64,000 bases of DNA from Mesorhizobium koreense (lineage in GTDB: Bacteria; Pseudomonadota; Alphaproteobacteria; Rhizobiales; Rhizobiaceae): positions 1,054,001 to 1,118,000 of the forward strand of contig NZ_CP134228.1 in the NCBI RefSeq assembly GCF_031656215.1. Direction: 5' to 3'. Of the stretch, positions 1 to 8,940 are shown piece by piece; position 1 is the stretch's first letter; every line of letters begins with the position of its first letter. The notes beneath the pieces were generated by a model, which saw only the letters and a program-made list of their open reading frames with translations, had not been told where the DNA came from and ran no database searches. A program made the translations under genes and the position numbers.

Positions 1-1
1 C

Positions 2-120
2 GCCGAGATCACCCAGCTTGTCGGGGACCTTTCCAAGACGAGTGCAGAATTCGACGCGCTTGACATCTCCAGTCACGGTGAGGGCGTGAAGCGTCTCCGG
101 CACCCGGGATCGGGACCATC
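2..120 (+). pseudogene. C-terminal remnant of an MmyB-like XRE-family regulator
   Basis: From base 2 the first forward frame reads AEITQLVGDLSKTS, then EFDALD and KRLRHPG. This resembles the end of the MmyB-type ligand-binding domain of XRE-family regulators, where a 'LVGELS...EF..LW...' stretch is followed by 'KRFRHP'. The similarity stops soon after the HPG residues and seems to continue in a shifted frame for a few codons. There is no sensible continuation, and the rest of the gene lies outside the window. I read it as a broken gene tail. The assignment rests on remembered family motifs over about 36 residues. Confidence 0.4.
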
Positions 121-337
121 GAGAGGGCGCAGCGCACATTGGGTCGCTCGTCGCCGCTCGCGCCAGACAGCCCGCGTCCCCCGGCGAAAGAGATTGACCG
201 ACGCATCGTCCTGACTCGGAGCGACTTTCCCGAGAGGCGAACGCCAGTTTTGGCAACATTCAAGCTCTGCGTGATGAACGGGTAGCCCAGGATAAAGCTG
301 TTCCGCTATATGTGCCCCATTCACGCATGGATATTCA
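121..337. other. no gene recognised
   Basis: Open frames exist here on the minus strand, but their translations are arginine- and cysteine-rich and resemble no family I know. The stretch separates the regulator remnant from the operator in front of the HTH regulator. Confidence 0.5.
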
Positions 338-358
338 ATCAGGTGTTCTGATATATAG
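338..358 (+). promoter_or_regulatory. putative operator/promoter of the HTH regulator gene
   Basis: The 21 bases begin ATCAG, contain CTGAT as its inverted partner five bases later, and end GATATATAG. An almost identical 21-mer lies at 8837-8857 upstream of the substrate-binding protein gene; 17 of 21 positions match without gaps. The site sits 25 bases before the regulator's start codon. That placement suggests both autoregulation and control of the importer operon by this protein. This is inference from sequence; no binding data exist. Confidence 0.55.
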
Positions 359-383
359 CAGGCTGAATGATAGAGCCATTTCT

Positions 384-1313
384 ATGAAGCCCAATTTCCT
401 GAACGTCACACCTGAGAGCGGCGTCCCCGTACTGAAGGGACTGGCCTCACCGATTCGCATGCATATTCTTCAGCTCCTACACAAATCGGGAAAACTGAAC
501 GTCAATGAAATCACCAAGGCGCTGCGCTTGCCTCAATCAACCGTTGCGACCAACATCCAGTTGCTGGAAGAGGCTGGGTTGGTGGAAACCTACGCGACCA
601 AGGCAAAAAAAGGCCACCAGAAAATCTGCGCTTCCAAATATAACGAGATCATTCTTCGCTTCGAATCCGGCGAGGAGCAGCGCAAGAACAATCAGATAGA
701 AGTCGCAATGCCGCTTGGGTTGTTTACCAGTTGCGAGATCAGCGCTCCGTGTGGCCTGTGCTCGGCCGAAGGGGTGATCGGTCTGCTCGACGTACCAGAT
801 TTCTTTCTCGATCCGGGACGAGTGCAAGCCGCACTTGTTTGGTTCGGGCGGGGTTACGTCGAATACAAATTCCCTAATAACGCCAAGCTCGTGAACTCGC
901 AAATTGAGGCCGTTGAGTTCTCGATGGAGCTCTCATCAGAGGTGCCGGGGACCAACCTAGACTGGCCTTCCGACATCACCCTCTGGGTCAACGATCATCC
1001 CATCGGGACCTGGACCTCGCCCGGCGACTACGGTGACAAGCGCGGGGTCTACACGCCGAGCTGGTGGAAGCTTGAGGGGTCGCAGTACGGCAAGCTGAAG
1101 ACTTGGCGCATCAACAAGTCCGGCTCCTTCATCGACGGCATCTCGATTTCCAGCGTCACCGTGGACGATATCGGCCTTTCCGATCACCATTCGATCAGGA
1201 TGCGTATCGGCATCGACGACAACGCCCGCCATCCGGGTGGCGTCAACATCTTCGGTCGCGGCTTCGGCAATTACGATCAGGACATCGTCATGCGCCTCCA
1301 CCTTGTACAATAG
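384..1313 (+). CDS. ArsR-like winged-helix transcriptional regulator of the arabino-oligosaccharide locus
   Basis: This is a 309-residue protein. Residues about 15-85 form an ArsR-type winged helix: LASPIRMHILQLL, then NEITKALRLPQSTVATNI as recognition helix and EEAGLVETY as wing entry. The long remainder starts with a cysteine-containing patch (SCEISAPCGLCSAEG) and continues as a tryptophan- and glycine-rich beta-type domain that could sense a sugar. It resembles the predicted regulators of COG4189. I start it at 384 rather than 312 because the helix-turn-helix then sits near the N-terminus and the operator falls in front of the gene. It converges on the glycosidase gene, whose stop is 24 bases away, and is the obvious candidate regulator of the operon at 1338-8740. 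Confidence 0.8.
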   Translation: MKPNFLNVTPESGVPVLKGLASPIRMHILQLLHKSGKLNVNEITKALRLPQSTVATNIQLLEEAGLVETYATKAKKGHQKICASKYNEIILRFESGEEQRKNNQIEVAMPLGLFTSCEISAPCGLCSAEGVIGLLDVPDFFLDPGRVQAALVWFGRGYVEYKFPNNAKLVNSQIEAVEFSMELSSEVPGTNLDWPSDITLWVNDHPIGTWTSPGDYGDKRGVYTPSWWKLEGSQYGKLKTWRINKSGSFIDGISISSVTVDDIGLSDHHSIRMRIGIDDNARHPGGVNIFGRGFGNYDQDIVMRLHLVQ

Positions 1314-1337
1314 GCCTCTCCCTTCGTCGAAAGCCCG

Positions 1338-2888
1338 TCATTTAGAGACATCGAACCGCACGACGGTCCACGACGCCGGCGCCAGCTTCATGCTGACGCA
1401 GCCGTCCGCCGCCTCGACGGCGTCGAATTCGCGCGGCTTGACTTCGTCGGGCTTCTCCCTTGTGTTGAGGGCAAGCAGGTTATCGTGGCGAAGCTCGTGC
1501 GCCCGCTGTTTGGTCAGCGTGCCGAACCCGGTCGCTTCCAGATTGAGCTCGATCCCGTCCGACAGATGGCGGTTGAGCAGGAAAAGTGTCACCGTCTGAT
1601 CGGTCTCGGAGTGGATGGCTGAAACCTTGAGATACGGCACCGTTTCAATTCTGTCGTAGAGTTCCTCGGTGCGCGTCGGATCGTAGTAGCGTGTCGAATA
1701 GGTCGGCACGTCGACATACGTACGCAGCACGCGCCCGCGGCCAAGATTGCTGAAATCGGCAAAAGGCCAGAAGATCGTCTGCCGCCATGCCGGCCCACCA
1801 GTCTCGGTCATGATGGGAGCGATGGCATTGACGAGTTGCGCTAGGCATCCGGCCTTGACCCGGTCGGCATGGTTGAGGAGCGAGATGCAGGCGCCGCCGA
1901 AAGCTAAGGCGTCCTGCATGTTGTACTTCTCCTCCAGGATATGCGGGGCCACTGGCCATCCGGTCTGGATGCGGTTCTCGTCACCGCGGCGGGTCCGGTA
2001 CCAGACGTTCCATTCATCGAAGCTCAGCATGATGCGCTTGGGCGACCTGCGTCGCGCCGCAACCGAATCCGCGATGGCTACGACCTCCTCGATGAAGCTG
2101 TCCATCAAGTCCGGACTTGCGAGGAAGGACGGCGTGTCGTCGGCGTAATTGTTGAGATAGGTGTGCAGCGACACGTACTCGACGTCGTCGAACGTGTGCT
2201 CAAGGACGATGCGCTCCCATTCGCCGTACGTCGACATTTTCCGCCCCGACGACCCGCATGCGGCAAGCTCGATCGTGGGGTCGGTCAGCTTCATCACCTT
2301 CGCCGCCTCGGTCGCGATGCGCCCGTATTCCTCGGCGGTCTTGGCGCCCATCTGCCATGCGCCGTCCATTTCGTTGCCGAGACACCAGAATTTCACGTCA
2401 TGCGGCTTTTCCCAGCCATGCTCGCGGCGAAGGTCGGAGAGCGTCGTACCGGAGGGATGGTTGCAATATTCGAGATAGTGCCTCGCCTCATCCGGCCCGC
2501 GCGTGCCGAGATTGACCGCAAGCATCGGCTCAATATCGGCGAGCCGACACCAGTCGATGAATTCGTTGGTCCCGAACTGGTTGGTTTCGATCGATTTCCA
2601 GGCGAGATCCATGCGGCTCGGGCGCTTTTCAACGGGCCCAACCCCTTCTTCCCAATTGTAGCCCGAGACGAAATTGCCGCCCGGATAGCGCATGATCGTC
2701 GGTGCCAGCTCCCGCACCAGATCGAGAACGTCGCGCCGGAAGCCGTTCTTGTCCGCCGTGGGATGTCCGGGTTCAAAAATGCCGCCATAGACGCATCGTC
2801 CGAGATGCTCGACGAAAGCCCCGAAGAGACGCCTGTCCGTCTCTCCGATGATGAAGTCTCTGTCGAAACGCACTTGTGCCTTTTGCAT
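1338..2888 (-). CDS. GH51 alpha-L-arabinofuranosidase
   Basis: This 516-residue protein removes terminal alpha-L-arabinofuranosyl residues from arabinan or arabinoxylan oligosaccharides. Family 51 signs are visible: the N-terminal GAFVEHLGRCVYGGIFEP block, the WCLGNEMDG stretch with the expected acid/base Glu, and the SFDEWNVW stretch with the expected nucleophile Glu, on a (beta/alpha)8 barrel followed by a C-terminal beta domain. There is no signal peptide, so it should act in the cytoplasm on imported oligosaccharides. The start at 2888 (MQKAQVRF) places the gene four bases after the ATP-binding subunit gene and gives the usual family length. It is the last gene of the importer operon and fixes the likely substrate class. 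Confidence 0.92.
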   Translation of the reverse strand: MQKAQVRFDRDFIIGETDRRLFGAFVEHLGRCVYGGIFEPGHPTADKNGFRRDVLDLVRELAPTIMRYPGGNFVSGYNWEEGVGPVEKRPSRMDLAWKSIETNQFGTNEFIDWCRLADIEPMLAVNLGTRGPDEARHYLEYCNHPSGTTLSDLRREHGWEKPHDVKFWCLGNEMDGAWQMGAKTAEEYGRIATEAAKVMKLTDPTIELAACGSSGRKMSTYGEWERIVLEHTFDDVEYVSLHTYLNNYADDTPSFLASPDLMDSFIEEVVAIADSVAARRRSPKRIMLSFDEWNVWYRTRRGDENRIQTGWPVAPHILEEKYNMQDALAFGGACISLLNHADRVKAGCLAQLVNAIAPIMTETGGPAWRQTIFWPFADFSNLGRGRVLRTYVDVPTYSTRYYDPTRTEELYDRIETVPYLKVSAIHSETDQTVTLFLLNRHLSDGIELNLEATGFGTLTKQRAHELRHDNLLALNTREKPDEVKPREFDAVEAADGCVSMKLAPASWTVVRFDVSK

Positions 2889-2892
2889 AGCC

Positions 2893-3822
2893 CTATCGCT
2901 CTGTTTCGTGGGGGAATCGTTCGTCACGCCGGATGACTTGCATGACTGGTTCGGACAGGTGCGCGTCGGCACTCACCTGTCGCACCGCGAGGCTGGAGCC
3001 GGTAAGCACACCTTTTCCGGAAGGATCCGGCGACAGCAGCGAGTCCTTCAGAAGTTGTGAATAGGGGTGCTTGGGCTTGTCCAGTACCGATCGGGCGGGA
3101 CCGCTCTCCACGACCTCGCCCTTGCGCATGATAATGATCCGGTCACTGATGTAATAGGCAGTCGCGAGATCATGCGTGATATAGATGATCGACACGCCAA
3201 GATCGTCGCGCAGGGTCCTGAACAGATTGACGATCGACATCCGCAGGGATGCGTCGACCATCGACACCGGTTCGTCGGCAACGAGCAGGGAGGGCTCCGA
3301 TATAAGCGCGCGGGCGATGGCAACCCGCTGCAACTGGCCTCCCGAGAGTTCATGCGGAAAGCGGCGCCGGATTTCGGCAAGCGACAATCCCACCTTGTTT
3401 AGCGCGCCATCGGCTGCCCGCTCACGCTCGGAATGCGATCTGGCACCCAAAAAGTTCTTCGCCGAGATCAGCAGATAGCGATCCACGCGCTTCAGCGGAT
3501 TGAACGCTTCAAACGGATTCTGGAAGATGGGTTGGACCTGCTTCATGAAGCCAAGCCGGTCCGAACGCCTGCGGAGCGCCGTCAAGTCACCGCCCCTGAA
3601 CCTGATGCTGCCTCCCGTCGGCGTGATCATATTCAGGATCATGCGCGCAAGCGTCGTCTTCCCGCTTCCCGACTCTCCGATGATCGCGAACACTTCGGGC
3701 CGCTCGACCGGCAGCGAGAAGCTGACCTCTCTGACCGCGTCGAAGCTCTGTCGGCCGAAAGCGCCGCCGCGAGCATAGGACTTGGTGAGATGGCTGACCT
3801 CCAGGAGGCTTCCGCCGGTCAT
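2893..3822 (-). CDS. ABC transporter ATP-binding protein, DppF/OppF type
   Basis: This 309-residue nucleotide-binding subunit belongs to a family-5 (peptide/opine/oligosaccharide) ABC importer. Visible motifs are Walker A GESGSGKTT, Q-loop region, signature LSGGQLQRVAIARAL and Walker B LLVADEPVSMVDAS. The C-terminal PKHPYSQLL region is typical of the oligopeptide subfamily. The start at 3822 overlaps the stop of the preceding ATPase gene as ATGA and lies behind a clear GGAGGA ribosome site. A longer upstream reading would only add arginine-rich sequence in another gene's frame. With the second ATPase it forms the heterodimeric motor. Confidence 0.9.
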   Translation of the reverse strand: MTGGSLLEVSHLTKSYARGGAFGRQSFDAVREVSFSLPVERPEVFAIIGESGSGKTTLARMILNMITPTGGSIRFRGGDLTALRRRSDRLGFMKQVQPIFQNPFEAFNPLKRVDRYLLISAKNFLGARSHSERERAADGALNKVGLSLAEIRRRFPHELSGGQLQRVAIARALISEPSLLVADEPVSMVDASLRMSIVNLFRTLRDDLGVSIIYITHDLATAYYISDRIIIMRKGEVVESGPARSVLDKPKHPYSQLLKDSLLSPDPSGKGVLTGSSLAVRQVSADAHLSEPVMQVIRRDERFPHETER

Positions 3823-4889
3823 ATGGGTTCCTCCTTCGCGGCGCCTGTGATGTCTATCTCGGGCGCAACACTCGGGCGGACATCGGGACTGGCCGCAAAA
3901 CAGGCGACGCGATGGTCCGGAGCCAGCGTGGTGAGCATGGGTATCTCGCGCCGACAGATATCCATCGCCAGCGGACAGCGGGGATGGAACCGACAACCCG
4001 CTGGTGGGTCGGCCAGGTTGGGAGGCGCACCATGCAGAGCAGAACGCGTGCTCGCCTCGCCTATCCTGGGGAGGCTTGCGACTAGATGCGCGGTGTAGGG
4101 GTGCATCGGATTGGCGAAGACCTCCGCCGTCGGCCCCTCCTCAACGAGGCGGCCGGCATACATGATGCCGAGCCGGTCGGCGATGTTGGCATGGACCGTA
4201 AGGTCATGGGTGACGAAGATCATCGAGGAGTCGAACTCGCGCTGCGTCTCCCGGATCATGGTGAGGACGTCCTTCTGGACAACAACATCCAGGGCGGTGG
4301 TTGGCTCGTCCGCGATGATGAATTCTGGGCGGCAGACCGTAGCAAGCGCGATGCAGACGCGCTGGCGCATGCCGCCCGAGAGTTCGTGCGGGTAGGCGCG
4401 GAGAATATCGGCGGGGAGCCGCAGGCGCGAAAGATGGGCCTTGACCGCCTCTAGGAAGGCGTCCTTCTGGAGGTTCATATGCCGGAAGGCGAAGTCCTCG
4501 AACGTACGCTGGACGCGACGGACGGGGTTCAGGACGCTCATCGAGCCTTGCATGATGTAGGACAAATGCCGCCAGCGGATGGCGTCGCGCTCGTCGGACG
4601 TGAGCGCATAAATGTCACGGTCGAGAAAACTGTAGCGGACCGAACCACCGACCACGTTGAGAGGCGGCTGGATAGCAGCAGCGATGGTCTTGATGAAGGT
4701 CGTCTTGCCGCAGCTGGACTCGCCGGCCAGCCCGTAGATCTCGTTCTTCCGGACCTGCATAGTGATTGAGTCAACAGCGCGGACCTCGCGCTCGATGCCG
4801 AAATAACTCATCTGGTAGTACGCGCGCAGGTTCTCCGTCCGCAGCACTGCGTCATCGGCATCGGCGTGTGCCAAAGGCTGCCTGGACAT
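3819..4889 (-). CDS. ABC transporter ATP-binding protein, DppD/OppD type
   Basis: This is the second nucleotide-binding subunit, 356 residues. It has Walker A GESSCGKTT (a Cys in place of the usual Gly), signature LSGGMRQRVCIALA and Walker B FIIADEPTTALDV. The C-terminal extension CRFHPRCPLAMDICRREIP carries the cysteine pattern of OppD/DppD proteins, which can hold an iron-sulfur cluster or metal. The start at 4889 shares one base with the stop of the permease gene (TGATG), indicating translational coupling. It works with the other ATPase and two permeases in the same operon. Confidence 0.9.
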   Translation of the reverse strand: MSRQPLAHADADDAVLRTENLRAYYQMSYFGIEREVRAVDSITMQVRKNEIYGLAGESSCGKTTFIKTIAAAIQPPLNVVGGSVRYSFLDRDIYALTSDERDAIRWRHLSYIMQGSMSVLNPVRRVQRTFEDFAFRHMNLQKDAFLEAVKAHLSRLRLPADILRAYPHELSGGMRQRVCIALATVCRPEFIIADEPTTALDVVVQKDVLTMIRETQREFDSSMIFVTHDLTVHANIADRLGIMYAGRLVEEGPTAEVFANPMHPYTAHLVASLPRIGEASTRSALHGAPPNLADPPAGCRFHPRCPLAMDICRREIPMLTTLAPDHRVACFAASPDVRPSVAPEIDITGAAKEEPI

Positions 4890-5749
4890 CAGCCGTTGCC
4901 CATTCTGCTGAGCCTGCTGCGCGGGTCGATATACTCGTTCATCGAGATCGACAGCAGGAAGAGGCCGATGAAGGTGAGTGTGACAAAGAAGGTTGGGAAG
5001 AGGTACCACCACCATACGCCGGAGACCATCGCGCTGTGCTGGTTGGCCCAGAAGATCATACCGCCGATCGTGGGTGTATTCACGTCGGTGAAGCCGAGCA
5101 CGGCCAGCGTCACCTCGAGACCGATCGACCAGTTCATGTTGTTCATGAAGGTGGAGAAAACGATGGGCAGCACGTAGGGCAGGTGCTCTTCGGTCACGAT
5201 GCGGGGCGTCGACATGCCCGAGAAGATGCTGGCGTTGGTGAACTCGCGCGTTCGCAGGCTGATCATCACCGAACGGATGAGCCGGGCGTCATAAGCCCAG
5301 CCGAGACAGGCCATAATGAGGGCGAGCATGAACCATGTCATGTCCTCGCGCAGGACGAAGTAGAGCAGGACGAGCAGCGGAAAGAGCGGAATGACGATGA
5401 ACGTGTCGTTGATCGACATTAGGACGCGGTCGACTGCGCCCCCGACATAGCCGGAGATGAGACCGATTGTCAGCGAGAGTATACGGCTGATGACGGCGAC
5501 GACGAAGCCGAAGGCCAGCGTGTTCCTGAGCGCATAAGTGAGCTGCCAGAAGACGTCCTGGCCACGCGAATTCGTGCCGAACCAGTACGGTTCCGATGGC
5601 GGGACGTCCATCGGGACCAGATAGGCATCGATCGGCGAATAAGGCGAGAAGTACGAGGCCAGCGACATCGTAAACACCACCAGCATGATGACGGCGCCGG
5701 CGGCGAACTCGCCATTGTACCGGAAGAGATCCCTTACGGTCCGGATCAT
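4889..5749 (-). CDS. ABC transporter permease, DppC type
   Basis: This 286-residue inner-membrane permease starts with the short cytoplasmic segment and first helix typical of DppC (EFAAGAVIMLVVFTMSLAS). It then has the periplasmic PYWFGTNSRGQDVFWQL block that marks this subunit, and several hydrophobic helices. The EAA-like coupling loop lies around NASIFSGMSTPRIVTEEHLP. The gene overlaps the upstream permease by four bases (ATGA) and the downstream ATPase by one base. It forms the translocation channel with the DppB-type subunit. Confidence 0.9.
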   Translation of the reverse strand: MIRTVRDLFRYNGEFAAGAVIMLVVFTMSLASYFSPYSPIDAYLVPMDVPPSEPYWFGTNSRGQDVFWQLTYALRNTLAFGFVVAVISRILSLTIGLISGYVGGAVDRVLMSINDTFIVIPLFPLLVLLYFVLREDMTWFMLALIMACLGWAYDARLIRSVMISLRTREFTNASIFSGMSTPRIVTEEHLPYVLPIVFSTFMNNMNWSIGLEVTLAVLGFTDVNTPTIGGMIFWANQHSAMVSGVWWWYLFPTFFVTLTFIGLFLLSISMNEYIDPRSRLSRMGNG

Positions 5750-6753
5750 GGCTTCACCTGCACGCGCGGATCGATCAGCGGGTAGATGATGTCGATCAGA
5801 AAGACGGCGACCGAGACCGAAATGATCGAAATCGTGGCGATCCCGAGCACGAGCGAATAATCGGCCGCGTGCACGGCGTCGATGAGCAGGCGGCCGATGC
5901 CAGGATAGCCGAAGACGTACTCGGTGATGATCGCCCCGTTGAAGATCGAGCCGATCGAGATCGCGAGGCCGGTGATCTGCGGCATGAAGGCGTTGCGCAT
6001 CACATAGGAGGTGAGGATGCGGCCGCGGGGCACGCCTGCCAGTTCCGCGTAGACGACATAATCGTCGGTGACGATATTCGACACCAGCGCGCGCATGCCC
6101 ATGTACCAGCTGCCGAGACCGACGAGGATGAGCGAAAAAGCCGGCAGAATGGAGTGAATGACGACACTTCCGATGAAGGGCAGGTTGAGGCCCGGATTAA
6201 GGTTCATCTCGTAGCCGCCGCCGCTCGGCAGGATCGGTAGGAGGAAGGTGAAGACTATCAGGAGGACGAAGGCGACGATGTAATAGGGTATCGGATGGAC
6301 CCCCATCGTGATCACACCGACCAGCCGCAGCAGGCGGTTCTTGCGATAGTAACCGGCGAGGCCGCCCAGGATGTTGCCGAGGAACCAACTCAGCAATGTC
6401 GAAATCGTCAGAAGGCCGATCGTCCAGGGGAGAGCGCGTGCGATGAGCACGCCGACCGGCGTCGGAAAGGCCGACAGCGACGGGCCGAAATCGAGCACGG
6501 TCACCCGCTTCAGGAAGCGGAGATACTGGAGCCACAGATTGTCGCCGAGGCCGTACATCTCTTTCAGCGACTTGCGCAGAAGCTCGATCGATTCCGGGCT
6601 GGAGAACCCGAAGGAACTGACCTGTGCCACGGCGTGCTCAACCGGATCGATCGGCGTCAGATGCGTGATGAAGAACGTAATCGTGATGCCGATATAGACA
6701 ACCAGGATGAACTGGCCGAGGCGCTTGAAAACATGGATCGCGTAGGCTCGCAT
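5746..6753 (-). CDS. ABC transporter permease, DppB type
   Basis: This 335-residue permease has an N-terminal helix (FKRLGQFILVVYIGITITFFI), a long periplasmic loop and a C-terminal membrane domain. The coupling loop reads YVVYAELAGVPRGRILTSYVMRNA, and the tail has the usual LIDIIYPLIDPRV ending. It lies 85 bases downstream of the binding-protein gene in the same direction and overlaps the next permease. The subunit set fits family-5 importers, which carry peptides but also arabinan, xylan and cellobiose oligosaccharides. The neighbouring arabinofuranosidase favours a sugar substrate. Confidence 0.9.
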   Translation of the reverse strand: MRAYAIHVFKRLGQFILVVYIGITITFFITHLTPIDPVEHAVAQVSSFGFSSPESIELLRKSLKEMYGLGDNLWLQYLRFLKRVTVLDFGPSLSAFPTPVGVLIARALPWTIGLLTISTLLSWFLGNILGGLAGYYRKNRLLRLVGVITMGVHPIPYYIVAFVLLIVFTFLLPILPSGGGYEMNLNPGLNLPFIGSVVIHSILPAFSLILVGLGSWYMGMRALVSNIVTDDYVVYAELAGVPRGRILTSYVMRNAFMPQITGLAISIGSIFNGAIITEYVFGYPGIGRLLIDAVHAADYSLVLGIATISIISVSVAVFLIDIIYPLIDPRVQVKP

Positions 6754-6838
6754 CAGACGTCCGGATCGGTTCCGTTGTCTTCCCTGCGGCGGGACGCATG
6801 GGCGCGTCCCGCCATGGGGAGGATGAGCAGGTCGGCTG

Positions 6839-8740
6839 TCAGCCTGCCTTGGCGGATTTGAGCTTCACCATCATGTACTTGGTGTTCGCCCAGTTCGGAA
6901 CCGGGTCGGTGTAGGGCGCGGTCTCCGCGTTCGGGAAGCCCTTCCAGTACGTCGTGTCCATGACGGTGAACACGTTATAGGACATCAACGGTATGGTCGG
7001 CATCTCCTGTGCCACCAGCTTGAGATATTCGAGCCCCAGTTCGACGCCGCGCGGATCGTCGAAGTCGATCGTCCTGATCTCCTCGATAATCTTGTCGAGA
7101 CGCGAATCCTTCCAGCGCTGCCAGTTGCGCGGCGGCTGCACCTTGCCGGGCGCGGCGACGAACTGCGAATGCCAGCTGTCGAGGAAAAAGGAGAGATCCG
7201 GATGGCCGCCCCAGGTCTCGACGCTCCATCCGATGAAGGTCTCGAAATCGCCCGCGCCTCTGCGGTCGTTCAGCGTCCCCTGGGCGACGTCGATCTGCGC
7301 ATCGATGCCGAACTGCCGCCAAAGCTGCACGATCAGCGAGCCCGCCCGGGTCATCACCGGCCGGATATCTCCTTCGACCATCACCTTGACCGAAAAGCGC
7401 TTGCCGTCCGGCTGGTACCATTCATTTCCCTTCTTGGTGAAGCCGGCCGTCTCTAAGAGCTCGGTTGCGGCCTGGTCGTCCCGTTTCCACCAGCCACGCC
7501 CGATGGCTGTGGCAATATCCTCCGGTTTGGATGGTATCTTGTCTCCCATCGAGGGGCGAAGCATGTCGGCTATCTGCTGGCCTATGGTGGGGTCGTAAGG
7601 CTTGATCTTCCGTTTGCCCGTGTCGACCTCGAAATCCGTTAGCCATTTCTCCATCGGGTCGAAGTAGTACTTCGGGTAGAGCCCGGTCGGCGGGACGCCG
7701 ATCGCCGAGATCGTCGCTGCCCCGCGGTAGGAGGCCATGTCGACCGCCTTGATGTCGATGAGCAGCGCCAGCGCCCAGCGCACGTCCTTGTTCTGGAACT
7801 TCTCGATCTGGTGGTTGAAGATAACGGCCGGCAGCGTCGGGTCCGGATGCGCGTAGGGAAAGCCCTTGAACCAACTCGTCGAGGAAGGCGATTCTTTCGC
7901 GAGGGTGAACATGCCTTCCGGCGAGGTATCGTGGATAACGTCGAGCTGGTGGTTGCGCTGCTCGATCACCCGCTTTTCCGGCGGTCCTGGATCGATGTAG
8001 GCCAAATAGCCGGGGCCTGGTTCGCCGAAGCGGGCGACGGTGGTGCGTTTCCAGTCGTCGCGCTTCTGCCAGATAAACCATTTGCCGCCCGGGTCGAAGT
8101 TCTTCAGCTTGTAGGCTCCGAGCGACACCGGCGGGTTAAAATCGAATTTGAGGACGTCGCCGGCCTTCTCGAATACGTGCTTCGGCATCATCCACATGGC
8201 GTTCCAGCGCACAGTGAACAGCGCATGGAACCGTGAATTCGGTTTCTTCAACTTGAAGAGGACCTCGGTCGGGCTCTTCTTCTCGATAGACGCGACATTG
8301 ACCTGGACCGGGGCGCTCCAGCGAAGACCGTTGGTCTTCAGATGCGTCTCTATCGTATAGACCACATCATCGGCCGTGAACTCGACGCCGTCGCTCCAGA
8401 AGATACCCTGTCTCAGCTTCACAGTCATCTCGGAGAAATCAGAATTGTATTTGGGTTTCTCCGAAGCAAGCGAATTATCCCACACTCCGTCGATCCCGTG
8501 GTCGGCATCGATGTACCAGAACGTATCCATCGCCTGCTGATGAAGGCCCGTCGACTGGCCGCCCGCATTGATGGCCCATATGTTGAACCATCCCGCGTTC
8601 TTGATTGTGCCTTCCGGGTTCTCAAGGATCAGCAGCTGGTCGCGTGGAATATCCGAAGCGGCGACTTGCGCCTGTGCGTAGGCATTTCTGCTGGCAAGGG
8701 CAGTCCCTGCGAGCAGAATGAAGGTTCTCCTCGATAACAT
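6839..8740 (-). CDS. ABC transporter substrate-binding protein, family 5, probably for arabino-oligosaccharides
   Basis: This 633-residue periplasmic binding protein begins with MLSRRTFILLAGTALAS, a signal sequence with a twin-arginine look and cleavage likely near AYAQA. The SBP_bac_5 fold is recognisable from GVEFTADDVVYTIE and the repeated aromatic and proline-rich stretches. At over 630 residues it is longer than peptide-binding DppA proteins, as sugar-binding members of this family often are. It is the first gene of the operon, with a GGGAGGA ribosome site. Its promoter region is duplicated at 16599-16792. Specificity is inferred from the GH51 gene downstream. Confidence 0.88.
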   Translation of the reverse strand: MLSRRTFILLAGTALASRNAYAQAQVAASDIPRDQLLILENPEGTIKNAGWFNIWAINAGGQSTGLHQQAMDTFWYIDADHGIDGVWDNSLASEKPKYNSDFSEMTVKLRQGIFWSDGVEFTADDVVYTIETHLKTNGLRWSAPVQVNVASIEKKSPTEVLFKLKKPNSRFHALFTVRWNAMWMMPKHVFEKAGDVLKFDFNPPVSLGAYKLKNFDPGGKWFIWQKRDDWKRTTVARFGEPGPGYLAYIDPGPPEKRVIEQRNHQLDVIHDTSPEGMFTLAKESPSSTSWFKGFPYAHPDPTLPAVIFNHQIEKFQNKDVRWALALLIDIKAVDMASYRGAATISAIGVPPTGLYPKYYFDPMEKWLTDFEVDTGKRKIKPYDPTIGQQIADMLRPSMGDKIPSKPEDIATAIGRGWWKRDDQAATELLETAGFTKKGNEWYQPDGKRFSVKVMVEGDIRPVMTRAGSLIVQLWRQFGIDAQIDVAQGTLNDRRGAGDFETFIGWSVETWGGHPDLSFFLDSWHSQFVAAPGKVQPPRNWQRWKDSRLDKIIEEIRTIDFDDPRGVELGLEYLKLVAQEMPTIPLMSYNVFTVMDTTYWKGFPNAETAPYTDPVPNWANTKYMMVKLKSAKAG

Positions 8741-8744
8741 GCCG

Positions 8745-8940
8745 TGTCCTCCCGTTGCGGTGGCTCTCCATGCCTGCCGCTACGTCAGGCATCTTCGGCG
8801 AGACGACAATTCATGTCAACGGATTATCTGAACTGTATCAGATTCTGTGATATATAGTGGCAAGAAGCTCATCTACGAACATGGTTGCGCCCAGCTTATC
8901 TTAGGATACGAGCGCGCCTGACCAGGTCGGAATTGCTAGA
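8745..8940 (-). repeat. importer promoter region, copy A of a dispersed duplication
   Basis: This roughly 195-base leader of the binding-protein gene recurs in the same orientation at 16599-16792. The best block is 8790-8842, where 51 of 53 bases match 16648-16700. Weaker but clear similarity continues on both sides, from the ribosome site to beyond base 8930. The block contains ATCTGA and TCAGAT as an inverted pair six bases apart (about 8825-8842). Confidence 0.8.
8837..8857 (-). promoter_or_regulatory. putative operator of the importer operon
   Basis: This 21-mer matches the one before the HTH regulator (338-358) at 17 positions, starting ATCAG and ending GATATATAG. It overlaps an imperfect palindrome with arms TATCA and TGATA, and abuts the ATCTGA/TCAGAT inverted pair. 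It lies about 100 bases upstream of the operon's first start codon. It is the most likely binding site for the regulator at 384-1313. Confidence 0.55.

Noticed and set aside
9..324. Two overlapping minus-strand frames at the left edge
   Set aside because: Low-complexity Arg/Cys-rich translations; the plus strand holds a better explanation in the regulator remnant.
1941..2936. Long forward frame of 331 codons
   Set aside because: It lies antisense to the GH51 gene, and its translation is rich in Arg, His and Asp without domain pattern; it is a shadow of high-GC codon use.
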